A stretch of DNA of 50,721 nucleotides, taken from the NCBI GenBank assembly GCA_963545035.1, contig CAUUHU010000001.1:1-50721 (forward strand). The letters are read 5' to 3'. This DNA comes from Nanogingivalis sp963545035. GTDB lineage: Bacteria; Patescibacteriota; Saccharimonadia; Saccharimonadales; Saccharimonadaceae. The position numbers and the translations under genes are program-made. The notes below the pieces were generated by a model. That model saw only the letters and a list, made by a program, of their open reading frames with translations. It did not search any database and was not told the origin of the DNA. Positions 1 to 6,741 of the stretch are shown here, piece after piece; position 1 is the first letter of the stretch, and each line of letters starts with the position of its first letter.

Positions 1-161
1 TAACTCGAAAATATACTGCTCATGATGAAAACAATGAAGCTGGTGAAGGCGACAAAGTTGTTATCAAAGAAGTTCGACCAATTTCAAAAACTAAAAGTTT
101 TACTTTAGTTGAAATCGTGGAAAAAGCCCGAGGTTCAGTAGAATTGAAAGAGGAGGCGTAA
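1..161 (+). CDS. rpsQ: 30S ribosomal protein S17, 3' part (partial)
   Basis: This is the C-terminal 52 or so codons of uS17, which binds 16S rRNA early in small-subunit assembly; the 5' end lies outside the window. In frame 3 it reads a typical S17 tail: KYTAHDENNE, then VRPISKTKSFTLVEIVEKA. The stop codon shares one base with the rplN start (TAATG). The order rpsQ-rplN is the usual S10/spc order, so this is the downstream end of a longer ribosomal operon. The residues after the conserved core (GSVELKEEA) also supply the Shine-Dalgarno sequence GAGGAGG for rplN. Confidence 0.93.
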   Translation, partial: TRKYTAHDENNEAGEGDKVVIKEVRPISKTKSFTLVEIVEKARGSVELKEEA

Positions 162-529
162 TGATTCAACAAGAAAGCCGACTTAAAGTAACAGATAACA
201 GTGGTGCAAAAGAAATCCTTTGTATTCGTGTCCTTGGCGGTTCAAAACGCCGCTACGCACGAGTTGGCGATATTATTGTTGCTACCGTTAAAGATGCTAA
301 CCCAACTGGTAATGTTAAGAAAAAATCAGTTGTGAAAGCTGTTGTTGTGCGAACTCGCGATCAAATTCGTCGAAAAGATGGTTCAACTATTTGTTTTGAT
401 GATAATGCTGCAGTTATCATCGCTGACGACAAAACTCCAAAAGCAACTCGTGTATTTGGTCCAGTGCCACGCGAGCTTCGCGATTTGGGATATAACAAAA
501 TTATCAGCTTAGCTCCGGAGGTGCTCTAA
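161..529 (+). CDS. rplN: 50S ribosomal protein L14
   Basis: uL14, a 122-residue large-subunit protein at the 30S/50S interface. The sequence is full length and canonical: it opens MIQQESRLKVTDNSGAKE and contains the conserved ICIRVLGGSKRR-like strand and the FGPVPRELR motif near the C terminus. It starts inside the rpsQ stop codon with a strong GAGGAGG site 3-9 nt upstream and is followed 1 nt later by rplX, so translation is probably coupled. Nothing unusual was seen. Confidence 0.98.
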   Translation: MIQQESRLKVTDNSGAKEILCIRVLGGSKRRYARVGDIIVATVKDANPTGNVKKKSVVKAVVVRTRDQIRRKDGSTICFDDNAAVIIADDKTPKATRVFGPVPRELRDLGYNKIISLAPEVL

Positions 530-530
530 T

Positions 531-794
531 ATGGCGTTAAATGGAATTGTAAAAGGTGATAATGTTGTAATTATCAGTGGAAAAGATAAAGGTTTGACAG
601 GTGAAGTTGTTAAAGTTTTACCAAAGAAAAACGCCGTTCTAGTTGAAGGTGTTGGTAAAAAACACCGACATATTAAGCCAAGCCAATTTAATCCACGCGG
701 TGGAGTAAAAGACATTCATGTTCCAACTCCAGTTCACAAAGTTAAAAAAGTAGAAGCTAAAAGCGCTAAATCAAGCAAAAAAGGAGATAAATAA
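531..794 (+). CDS. rplX: 50S ribosomal protein L24
   Basis: uL24, an assembly initiator of the 50S subunit, 87 residues. The N-terminal KOW motif is clear (KGDNVVIISGKDKGLTGEVVKV, residues about 8-29), and HIKPSQFNPRGG follows. The C terminus is a lysine-rich tail (KVEAKSAKSSKKGDK), shorter than the tail of most L24 proteins of 100-105 residues. A GGAGG site for it lies within the end of rplN, and its stop overlaps the rplE start by one base (TAATG). Standard spc order. Confidence 0.96.
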   Translation: MALNGIVKGDNVVIISGKDKGLTGEVVKVLPKKNAVLVEGVGKKHRHIKPSQFNPRGGVKDIHVPTPVHKVKKVEAKSAKSSKKGDK

Positions 795-1372
795 TGGCTA
801 AAACTACTGTTTATGTTCCTCGCTTGAAAACTCTTTACAAAGACACTATTGTTAAAGAACTCGAAAGCGAACTAGAGCTAACAAATATCCACCAAGTTCC
901 AAAGCTTGAAAAAATCGTTGTTAGCGTAGGAACAGGAAAAAAGAAAGAAGACAAGCGTTTTCAAGAAGCTGTAAAAAATACAGTTACAAAAATTACTGGT
1001 CAAACACCAGTAGCGCGTTTGCCTAAAAAATCAATTGCGACTTTCAAAATTCGTGGTGGAATGGGTGCTCCAATTGGTTATAGCGTAACTTTGCGCGGTG
1101 ATCGAATGTATGAATTCCTTGACCGTCTCGTAAACGTTGCATTGCCTCGCGTTCGAGACTTCCATGGAGTTGGCGCAAAAGGTTTCGACAAAGGCGGAAA
1201 CTATAACTTGGGAATTTTAGAACAATCAATTTTCCCAGAATTAACTTTCGAAGAAACACAAATTCTTCACGGACTTCAAGTTACTTTCGTAATTAAAAAC
1301 GAAGGTGAAGCTCATAGTCGAGCATTGCTTGAAAAATTCGGTATTCCATTTGAAAAGAAAGGAAAAGCGTAA
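794..1372 (+). CDS. rplE: 50S ribosomal protein L5
   Basis: uL5, 192 residues, binds 5S rRNA and contacts the P-site tRNA. Family hallmarks are visible: NIHQVPKLEKIVVSVGTG in the N-terminal third, the ITGQTPV strand, SIATFKIRGGMGAPIGYSVTLRG in the middle and the HGLQVTFV region near the end. It overlaps rplX and rpsN by one base on either side, as in a tightly coupled operon. The protein is slightly longer at both ends than the 179-residue E. coli form. Confidence 0.98.
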   Translation: MAKTTVYVPRLKTLYKDTIVKELESELELTNIHQVPKLEKIVVSVGTGKKKEDKRFQEAVKNTVTKITGQTPVARLPKKSIATFKIRGGMGAPIGYSVTLRGDRMYEFLDRLVNVALPRVRDFHGVGAKGFDKGGNYNLGILEQSIFPELTFEETQILHGLQVTFVIKNEGEAHSRALLEKFGIPFEKKGKA

Positions 1373-1641
1373 TGGCTAAAAAATCAATGATTGCAAAAGA
1401 CTTGAAGCGCAAAAAAATGATTGAAAAATATGCTGCAAAACGCGCCGAATTGAAAGCTGCCGGTGATCAAGAAGGTCTTCAAAAGCTTCCTCGTAACTCA
1501 AGTCCTACACGACTTAAGAACCGCGATAATTTTGACGGTCGACCACGCGGTTATATGCGACGATTTGGTATGAGCCGAATCACTTTCCGCATTAAAGCTT
1601 CAAAGGGTGAAATCCCAGGCGTAACGAAAAGTAGTTGGTAG
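1372..1641 (+). CDS. rpsN: 30S ribosomal protein S14, zinc-free type
   Basis: uS14, which sits in the head of the small subunit. It has 89 residues and no CxxC pairs, so it is the zinc-independent form rather than the 61-residue zinc-ribbon form. The conserved end is intact: LPRNSSPTRLKNRD, RPRGYMRRFGMSRI and the terminal KSSW. A short lysine-rich N terminus (MIAKDLKRKKMIEKY) matches the family. The start overlaps the rplE stop by one base. Confidence 0.97.
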   Translation: MAKKSMIAKDLKRKKMIEKYAAKRAELKAAGDQEGLQKLPRNSSPTRLKNRDNFDGRPRGYMRRFGMSRITFRIKASKGEIPGVTKSSW

Positions 1642-1656
1642 AAGGAAGGAGAAAAT

Positions 1657-2058
1657 ATGTCATTACAATCAACTGACCCTATTGCCGACCTTCTAACTCG
1701 CATTCGAAATGCAGCAATGGTTGGCAAAAATGAAATTCGCGTTCCTTCAAGTAAATTGAAAGAAGTTGTAGCGAAAGAGCTTGCTAAAGCTAATTATATT
1801 GAATCTGTTAAGGTTGAGTCAGCAAAACCTCGCGATATCTTGGTGGTAAAAATCGCCAAAGACGGCGAAGCTGCTCGCTTTAATGAACTTACTCGAATGA
1901 GTAAACCAGGGCGCCGAATGTATGTTGGCGTAGAAGAAATCCCACGAATTAAAAGTGGCCGTGGAATGGTTCTACTTTCAACTTCAAAAGGTGTAATGAA
2001 TGGTTTTGAGGCTAAAAAACAACGACTTGGTGGCGAATTGCTACTTAAAGTTTGGTAG
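1657..2058 (+). CDS. rpsH: 30S ribosomal protein S8
   Basis: uS8, 133 residues, a primary 16S rRNA binder; in E. coli it also represses the spc operon. Motifs seen: SLQSTDPIADLLTRIRNA at the N terminus, SKPGRRMYVG in the middle and the C-terminal GELLLKVW preceded by STSKGVM. A GAAGGAGAA site lies 4-12 nt upstream. It is the last gene before a strong terminator at 2081; in most bacteria rplF would follow directly, but here rplF is 11 kb away. Confidence 0.98.
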   Translation: MSLQSTDPIADLLTRIRNAAMVGKNEIRVPSSKLKEVVAKELAKANYIESVKVESAKPRDILVVKIAKDGEAARFNELTRMSKPGRRMYVGVEEIPRIKSGRGMVLLSTSKGVMNGFEAKKQRLGGELLLKVW

Positions 2059-2080
2059 TTTAATCCTTAAGGTCAAAATT

Positions 2081-2115
2081 AAAAGACAAGTCCTTTAAGG
2101 GGGGCTTGTCTTTTT
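2081..2115 (+). terminator. Rho-independent terminator ending the first spc segment
   Basis: A perfect 10-bp stem, AAAAGACAAG (2081-2090) with CTTGTCTTTT (2105-2114), is followed by further T residues. It lies 22 nt after the rpsH stop, so transcription of the ribosomal cluster ends here and rplF must be made from another promoter. Confidence 0.9.
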
Positions 2116-2139
2116 GTAGGGTTTATTTTGCTACCTAAA

Positions 2140-2157
2140 TATGCTATAATAATATTA
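2140..2157 (+). promoter_or_regulatory. Extended -10 promoter giving a leaderless mRNA
   Basis: TATGCTATAAT (2140-2150) contains a TGn extension and a consensus -10 box. Exactly 7 nt separate the box from ATG at 2158, so the predicted start of transcription coincides with the start codon. There is no Shine-Dalgarno site. Confidence 0.7.
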
Positions 2158-2970
2158 ATGTTTGATTCGTTTTTGCATAAAAATATGGGAGTGCCTTATC
2201 GACTTCATACTACAAAAATGCGTAGTTCAGGCAATCCTAAGGCTGTAGTAGTCTTTATTCATGGAATTGCAAGCAATGCTGCGATGTGGAAAAAAGCTGA
2301 AAGTGAAATTGAGGGTGAATTTGATATTTACGCTGTTGATTTAATCGGTCATGGAAAATCACCAAAGCCAAAATGGTTGGGCGCACAAAGCCTTACTGTA
2401 CAAGCCCGCGCAGTTCGTAGGATGGTTTTTGCGATGAAAAAATACAAAAAACCTCTATTTTTAGTAGGTCATTCAATGGGGTCTTTGGTTGCTGCTGAAT
2501 TTTCAAAAATGTACCCAAATCTTGTAGATAAAATATTCCTACTTTCACCGCCAATATATTCGCCAGAAGAAGCCCGTGGGTCAGTTCAGGAGTTTATCCT
2601 TAAAAAGAGTTATCAAAAAATCGTTTCGGACCCAAAGGATTCTATCAAGTTTGTAAACACCGCAATTGAAATGGGCGTAGCAGATGTTGAAAAATTTGAT
2701 TCGCAAGAACAGTTTCGTCCAGTTCGAAGGTCTTTGAAAGAAGCGATTATTCAACAAGATACTTTTACTGTACTTTCGAAAACTGAAACACCAACAAAAA
2801 TTATTTATGGAGCTTTCGACCCTGTTGTGATCGGTAAAAATATTCGAAAGTTAGGTAGGATGAATAATAAAATTAAAGTTTCGCGAGTTTTAAGCGCACA
2901 CGATCCAACAAAATCTATGATTTCACAAATTTCGAAAGACATTAATAAGGCTTTAAAGGAGCAAAAATGA
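2158..2970 (+). CDS. Alpha/beta-hydrolase fold protein
   Basis: A 270-residue serine hydrolase of the alpha/beta fold; substrate unknown. The oxyanion HG turn (FIHGIA), the nucleophile elbow GHSMGS, an acid in GAFDPVV and a histidine in SAHDP give a plausible Ser-Asp-His triad. No signal peptide or membrane helix is visible, so it is likely cytoplasmic. An upstream in-frame ATG at 2128 would precede the TATAAT box, so I place the start at 2158, as a leaderless mRNA. It overlaps trpS by 4 nt (ATGA) and heads a cluster with trpS, an RluA-like gene and a HolB-like gene. Lysophospholipase or esterase are possible functions. Confidence 0.85.
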   Translation: MFDSFLHKNMGVPYRLHTTKMRSSGNPKAVVVFIHGIASNAAMWKKAESEIEGEFDIYAVDLIGHGKSPKPKWLGAQSLTVQARAVRRMVFAMKKYKKPLFLVGHSMGSLVAAEFSKMYPNLVDKIFLLSPPIYSPEEARGSVQEFILKKSYQKIVSDPKDSIKFVNTAIEMGVADVEKFDSQEQFRPVRRSLKEAIIQQDTFTVLSKTETPTKIIYGAFDPVVIGKNIRKLGRMNNKIKVSRVLSAHDPTKSMISQISKDINKALKEQK

Positions 2971-4007
2971 GTAAAAAAATTATTTTAACAGGTGATCGTC
3001 CAACCGGAAAATTACATATTGGCCACTATGTGGGATCGTTAAAAAATCGAGTTAACCTACAAAATTCAGGCGAATATGAAATGTTTGTGATGATTGCAGA
3101 CGCTCAAGCATTAACAGATAACGCAAAAAATCCTGAAAAAGTTCGTGAAAATGTTCTTGAAGTTGCTCTGGATTATTTGGCCGCAGGAATCGACCCTTCG
3201 AAAACGACAATTTTTATTCAGAGCCAAGTTCCACAACTTCCCGAATTAGCAATGTTTTATGCGAATCTAGTTTCTATTTCACGACTTGAGCGCAACCCAA
3301 CAGTTAAGACTGAAATTAAACAGAAGAACTTTGGCGAAGGTGTACCAAGCGGTTTTGTGTTCTATCCAATTTCACAAGCTGCAGACATCACGGCTTTCAA
3401 GGCGACTCATGTTCCTGCAGGCGAAGATCAATCGCCAATGATTGAGTTAACTCGTGAAATCGCGCGTTCTTTTAATCAAGCTTATAATTCAGAAGTTCTC
3501 GTTGAGCCTGAAATTATTCTTTCGAAAGAAGGGCTTGAACGTCGCCTGCCGGGTATTAATGGTATGAATGCTAAAATGAGCAAAAGCTTAAATAATGGAA
3601 TTTATCTTGCGGATTCTTTCGAAGAAATGCGCGCAAAAATAATGAAAATGTATACCGACCCTGATCATATTCGAGTTGAAGATCCGGGTAAAGTTGAGGG
3701 AAATGTTGTTTTTGCATATCTGGATGTTTTTGCTGAAGATAAAAATAAGGTTGAAGAAATGAAAAAGCAGTATCAAAAAGGCGGACTAGGTGATGTTGCG
3801 GTTAAAAAATATCTTATTGAAGAAATGGATAAGATTTTAAAACCTATTCGAGAAAGGCGTGAAGAGCTTGCGAAAAATCCTGAAGCTATTTATAAAATAC
3901 TTGAAGAAGGGAGCGCAAAGGCGCGAAAAGTCGCAGCAGAAACCTTACAAGAGGTTAAACACGCAATGAAGATCGACTATTTTGGAGATAAAAATGGCGA
4001 AATTTAA
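2967..4007 (+). CDS. trpS: Tryptophan--tRNA ligase
   Basis: Class I aminoacyl-tRNA synthetase that charges tRNA-Trp, 346 residues, the usual bacterial length. The HIGH signature appears as LHIGH near residue 17 after TGDRPTGK, and the KMSKS loop is AKMSKS at about residue 203. GEDQSPMIELTREIA is the conserved TrpRS helix. An AAGGAG site lies 6 nt upstream, inside the hydrolase gene, with ATGA stop-start overlap. The cognate tRNA-Trp gene is elsewhere in this window (22369-22444, minus). Confidence 0.98.
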   Translation: MSKKIILTGDRPTGKLHIGHYVGSLKNRVNLQNSGEYEMFVMIADAQALTDNAKNPEKVRENVLEVALDYLAAGIDPSKTTIFIQSQVPQLPELAMFYANLVSISRLERNPTVKTEIKQKNFGEGVPSGFVFYPISQAADITAFKATHVPAGEDQSPMIELTREIARSFNQAYNSEVLVEPEIILSKEGLERRLPGINGMNAKMSKSLNNGIYLADSFEEMRAKIMKMYTDPDHIRVEDPGKVEGNVVFAYLDVFAEDKNKVEEMKKQYQKGGLGDVAVKKYLIEEMDKILKPIRERREELAKNPEAIYKILEEGSAKARKVAAETLQEVKHAMKIDYFGDKNGEI

Positions 4008-5187
4008 TTCGGGTGATATTTTAAAGATTTTGCGAAAATTTAATATCGCAAACGAAGATAATGTTCCGCGAAATATTGAAGAACTTAAAAAGATTTCAGC
4101 TGATGAATTTTCAGAAATATTTACGTTTAAATTTAATAAGAATAAATTTTTTGTTATTATTGACGGAACTGCCGAAGACGATGAATTTTATATTCGAGAG
4201 ATTTTGCGTAAGAATTTTGGTGAAATTGAAGGCCGGTTAATTGAAAACCCGTTAGATTCAATGATGAGTTTTGCAATACCTTTCGAGGGCAAAGATGTTT
4301 ATCTTTTTCAAAATATTCAGTCAAAAAAGCGTTTGGATGTTTATTTGGCTGAAAAATATCCAGAGTTCTCACGGTCCACAATTCAAAAATATATTAAAAA
4401 CGGTTTTGTCGAAGTTAATGGAAAAATCGCAAAAAAACCAAAAGATTTAGTTGATGAAAAAACACAAATTTTAATTAATATTCCTGATAAAAGTGTTGAG
4501 AAAGTTGATTTTCCAATTATTTTTGAAGATGAAAATGTGATTGTAATTAATAAGCCTCGTGGTGTTTTAACGCATAGTAAAGGTGTTTTAAACGATGAAT
4601 TTACTGTTGCTGATTTTTTCGAAAGTCGTGGTGCTAAATTTGCAAAAGATACGAATCGTGTTGGTATCGTCCATCGTCTTGACAGAGAGACCTCAGGAGT
4701 TATTATTGGTGCTAAAAATGATGAGACCGCAAAAAAACTGCAAAAGCAATTTTCGGAAAGAACTACAAAAAAGACATATCTTGCGATTGTTAAAGGTAGC
4801 CTAAATCCCAAAAAGGCAATTATTGATTTGCCGATTGCGCGAAACGGCTCTGCGCCAAGTACTTTTATGGTGCACGCAAAAGGAAAGACTGCTCAAACTA
4901 AATATGAGGTTTTAGGTGAGAATAGAGAATTATCTCTAGTAAAACTTACGCCAAAAACTGGCCGAACTCATCAACTTCGCGTTCATTTAAGCTATTTAAA
5001 GCATCCAATTTTGGGTGATAGAGTTTATGATAAAACTATCACAAAAGCTGAGTCTGAGAAAAGAATGTTCTTGCATGCTCAAACGCTCGAGATTACAATT
5101 CCTCCAAAAAATGGTGAAAAAGACTCACAAAGAATGATTTTTGAAGCTGAAACTCCCGAATGTTTTAAATTAAACCACAATGAATGA
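3994..5187 (+). CDS. RluA-family pseudouridine synthase with N-terminal extension
   Basis: Isomerises uridine to pseudouridine in rRNA or tRNA; the exact site cannot be read from sequence. It has 397 residues. An S4 RNA-binding domain (KRLDVYLAEKYPEFSRSTIQKYI) starts near residue 107. The catalytic motif HRLDRETSG contains the nucleophilic Asp, and GRTHQLRVH is the second family motif. Residues 1-105 form an extension I do not recognise, absent from typical RluD (about 325 residues). Start chosen at ATG 3994, which has GGAG 6 nt upstream; a TTG at 3982 is in frame but is itself part of that site. It overlaps trpS by 14 nt and the next gene by 8 nt. Confidence 0.92.
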   Translation: MAKFNSGDILKILRKFNIANEDNVPRNIEELKKISADEFSEIFTFKFNKNKFFVIIDGTAEDDEFYIREILRKNFGEIEGRLIENPLDSMMSFAIPFEGKDVYLFQNIQSKKRLDVYLAEKYPEFSRSTIQKYIKNGFVEVNGKIAKKPKDLVDEKTQILINIPDKSVEKVDFPIIFEDENVIVINKPRGVLTHSKGVLNDEFTVADFFESRGAKFAKDTNRVGIVHRLDRETSGVIIGAKNDETAKKLQKQFSERTTKKTYLAIVKGSLNPKKAIIDLPIARNGSAPSTFMVHAKGKTAQTKYEVLGENRELSLVKLTPKTGRTHQLRVHLSYLKHPILGDRVYDKTITKAESEKRMFLHAQTLEITIPPKNGEKDSQRMIFEAETPECFKLNHNE

Positions 5188-5971
5188 TTTTTTTAAAAGT
5201 ACTATTTTAAATTCACATGCCACGATTATCGAAATTCCTCGTGGATATGGTTTTGACTTTGCCCTAAAAAAGATAAATTTCCCAAAAGAAATACAAGTTA
5301 TTAAAATTGAGCCAACTATCCATGGTACGCAAAAAACTGAAAGTATTAACGTGGAGGATATTGAAAATCTGCAAAAAAAAGCTAAGGTTAAAAGTGTAAA
5401 AAAACGCTGTTTTATCTTTATGAATGCAGAAAGGATGAACGAAACCGCTCAAAACAAATTTTTAAAAATATTTGAAGAGCCTACCAAGAATACTTCATTT
5501 TTACTTTTAACCGAAAACAAAAATGCTTTCGAAAAAACAATTTTATCAAGGGCTCAAATTTTAAGAATTCCACCAATTTCCAATGTAGATTCATTAAATA
5601 TACTTAAAAAAACAAAATTAAATGATCAAGATAAGCAAAAAATCCTCTTTTTAGCAGAGGGTTTGCCTGGTGAAATTGAAAAGCTTTCAAATGGTAAAAA
5701 ATATTTTAATGAACAAATGGAGAATGCTGAAATTGCTAAAAGGTGGTTTATGGGCTCTCGTTTTGATAAAATTTTAGCTATAAAAACCTTGAAGTCAGAT
5801 AGAGATAAAACCCTAAAGGTGCTAGAAATTCTATTAAAAATAACAAATCAAACCTTTGCTCAAAATCCAAAAGAAAATGCCCTCAAAACGAAAGAGATTT
5901 TAAGGTCACTCGATAGAATTTCAAAAAATGGAAATATTAGCTTAATTCTACTCAAAATGGCAATAGCGTAG
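5180..5971 (+). CDS. holB: DNA polymerase III delta'-like clamp-loader protein
   Basis: Probable delta' subunit of the clamp loader, 263 residues, shorter than E. coli HolB (334). The conserved block MNETAQNKFLKIFEEP, then a sensor strand FLLLTENKNAF and ILSRAQ (an SRC-like motif), is typical of DnaX/HolB proteins. The N terminus has no Walker A P-loop, which agrees with delta' being a non-hydrolysing subunit, and no zinc-binding cysteines are seen. The C-terminal third is poorly conserved. It overlaps the RluA gene by 8 nt (ATGAATGA). dnaX is in the same window at 38756. Confidence 0.75.
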   Translation: MNDFFKSTILNSHATIIEIPRGYGFDFALKKINFPKEIQVIKIEPTIHGTQKTESINVEDIENLQKKAKVKSVKKRCFIFMNAERMNETAQNKFLKIFEEPTKNTSFLLLTENKNAFEKTILSRAQILRIPPISNVDSLNILKKTKLNDQDKQKILFLAEGLPGEIEKLSNGKKYFNEQMENAEIAKRWFMGSRFDKILAIKTLKSDRDKTLKVLEILLKITNQTFAQNPKENALKTKEILRSLDRISKNGNISLILLKMAIA

Positions 5972-5993
5972 ATTTGCAAAAAAATAACCGCTT

Positions 5994-6010
5994 GTGATAT
6001 AATAGTAAGC
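5994..6010 (+). promoter_or_regulatory. Extended -10 promoter, leaderless TPR gene
   Basis: TGATATAAT (5995-6003) followed by 7 nt and then ATG at 6011. No ribosome-binding site is present. Confidence 0.65.
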
Positions 6011-6679
6011 ATGTTAGTGTTGATTTTAATTATCGCATTGAGTATATATATTTTTTGGAAGAAATCTGATGAGGTTCTGAAAAATACATTACCAGATAAT
6101 CTTTCGGCTAAGATTGATAAGCTGTGGCGAGTTGCTCAAGAAGCGATTATTGATAGAAAGTATCTTCGTGCTGAAAAAGTTTTATTAACTATTTTGCGCT
6201 TCGATGAACGAAATGCTACCGCATATAACAGATTAGGTATTATATATGCGGGGCAAAAACAATTCGATGATGCAATCGAGTGTTTCGAAATTGCACAAAG
6301 CCTAGAAAGTAGCGCATCGAGTCTGCACAATGTTGGGCTCATATATCTGGAGACGGAGAACTATCAAAAAGCTGCTTTAGCTTTCGAACAAGCTCTTGAG
6401 ATTGAGGACAATGTACCAACGCGTTATATCGCATATGCTCGTGCGCTTGAAAAACTAGGAAAAGATAAATTAGCTATTTCTGCCTTAGAGAAGGCGGTTG
6501 AGCTAGATGAAAGACCACAAACCCTACGAAGCCTAGGTGCTCTATATCTAAAGGTCGAGGATCTTGAAAAAGCAAAAGAAGTCAAGGACAAGCTCGAATC
6601 CTTAAAGGATGATCGCAGAGCTTTAAAACAAAATCGAATATCCAATAAGTCTATTTCAACCAAAAAAATAACAATGTAA
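6011..6679 (+). CDS. Membrane-anchored TPR-repeat protein
   Basis: A 222-residue protein with one N-terminal hydrophobic helix (residues 1-16, LVLILIIALSIYIFW) followed by a cytoplasmic or extracytoplasmic helical region. Residues about 65-185 hold three to four tetratricopeptide units, for example AYNRLGIIYAGQKQFDDAIECF and SLHNVGLIYLETENYQKAALAF, which usually act as protein-binding scaffolds. The tail is basic. It has its own promoter and ends at a bidirectional terminator. No partner can be inferred from the neighbours. Confidence 0.8.
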   Translation: MLVLILIIALSIYIFWKKSDEVLKNTLPDNLSAKIDKLWRVAQEAIIDRKYLRAEKVLLTILRFDERNATAYNRLGIIYAGQKQFDDAIECFEIAQSLESSASSLHNVGLIYLETENYQKAALAFEQALEIEDNVPTRYIAYARALEKLGKDKLAISALEKAVELDERPQTLRSLGALYLKVEDLEKAKEVKDKLESLKDDRRALKQNRISNKSISTKKITM

Positions 6680-6682
6680 AAT

Positions 6683-6714
6683 AAAAGGCAGCCAAACGAG
6701 AGCTGTCTTTTAAA
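6683..6714. terminator. Bidirectional terminator between TPR gene and P-type ATPase gene
   Basis: Stem AAAAGGCAGC (6683-6692) with GCTGTCTTTT (6702-6711), one G-U pair, flanked by A-rich and T-rich tracts. It serves the convergent genes ending at 6679 (plus) and 6742 (minus). Confidence 0.8.
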
Positions 6715-6741
6715 GTATGAACATTGTATATAACTTGCTAG

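Noticed and set aside
2128..2157. Earlier start of the hydrolase
   Set aside because: Those codons lie over the TATAAT box, so they are probably not transcribed.
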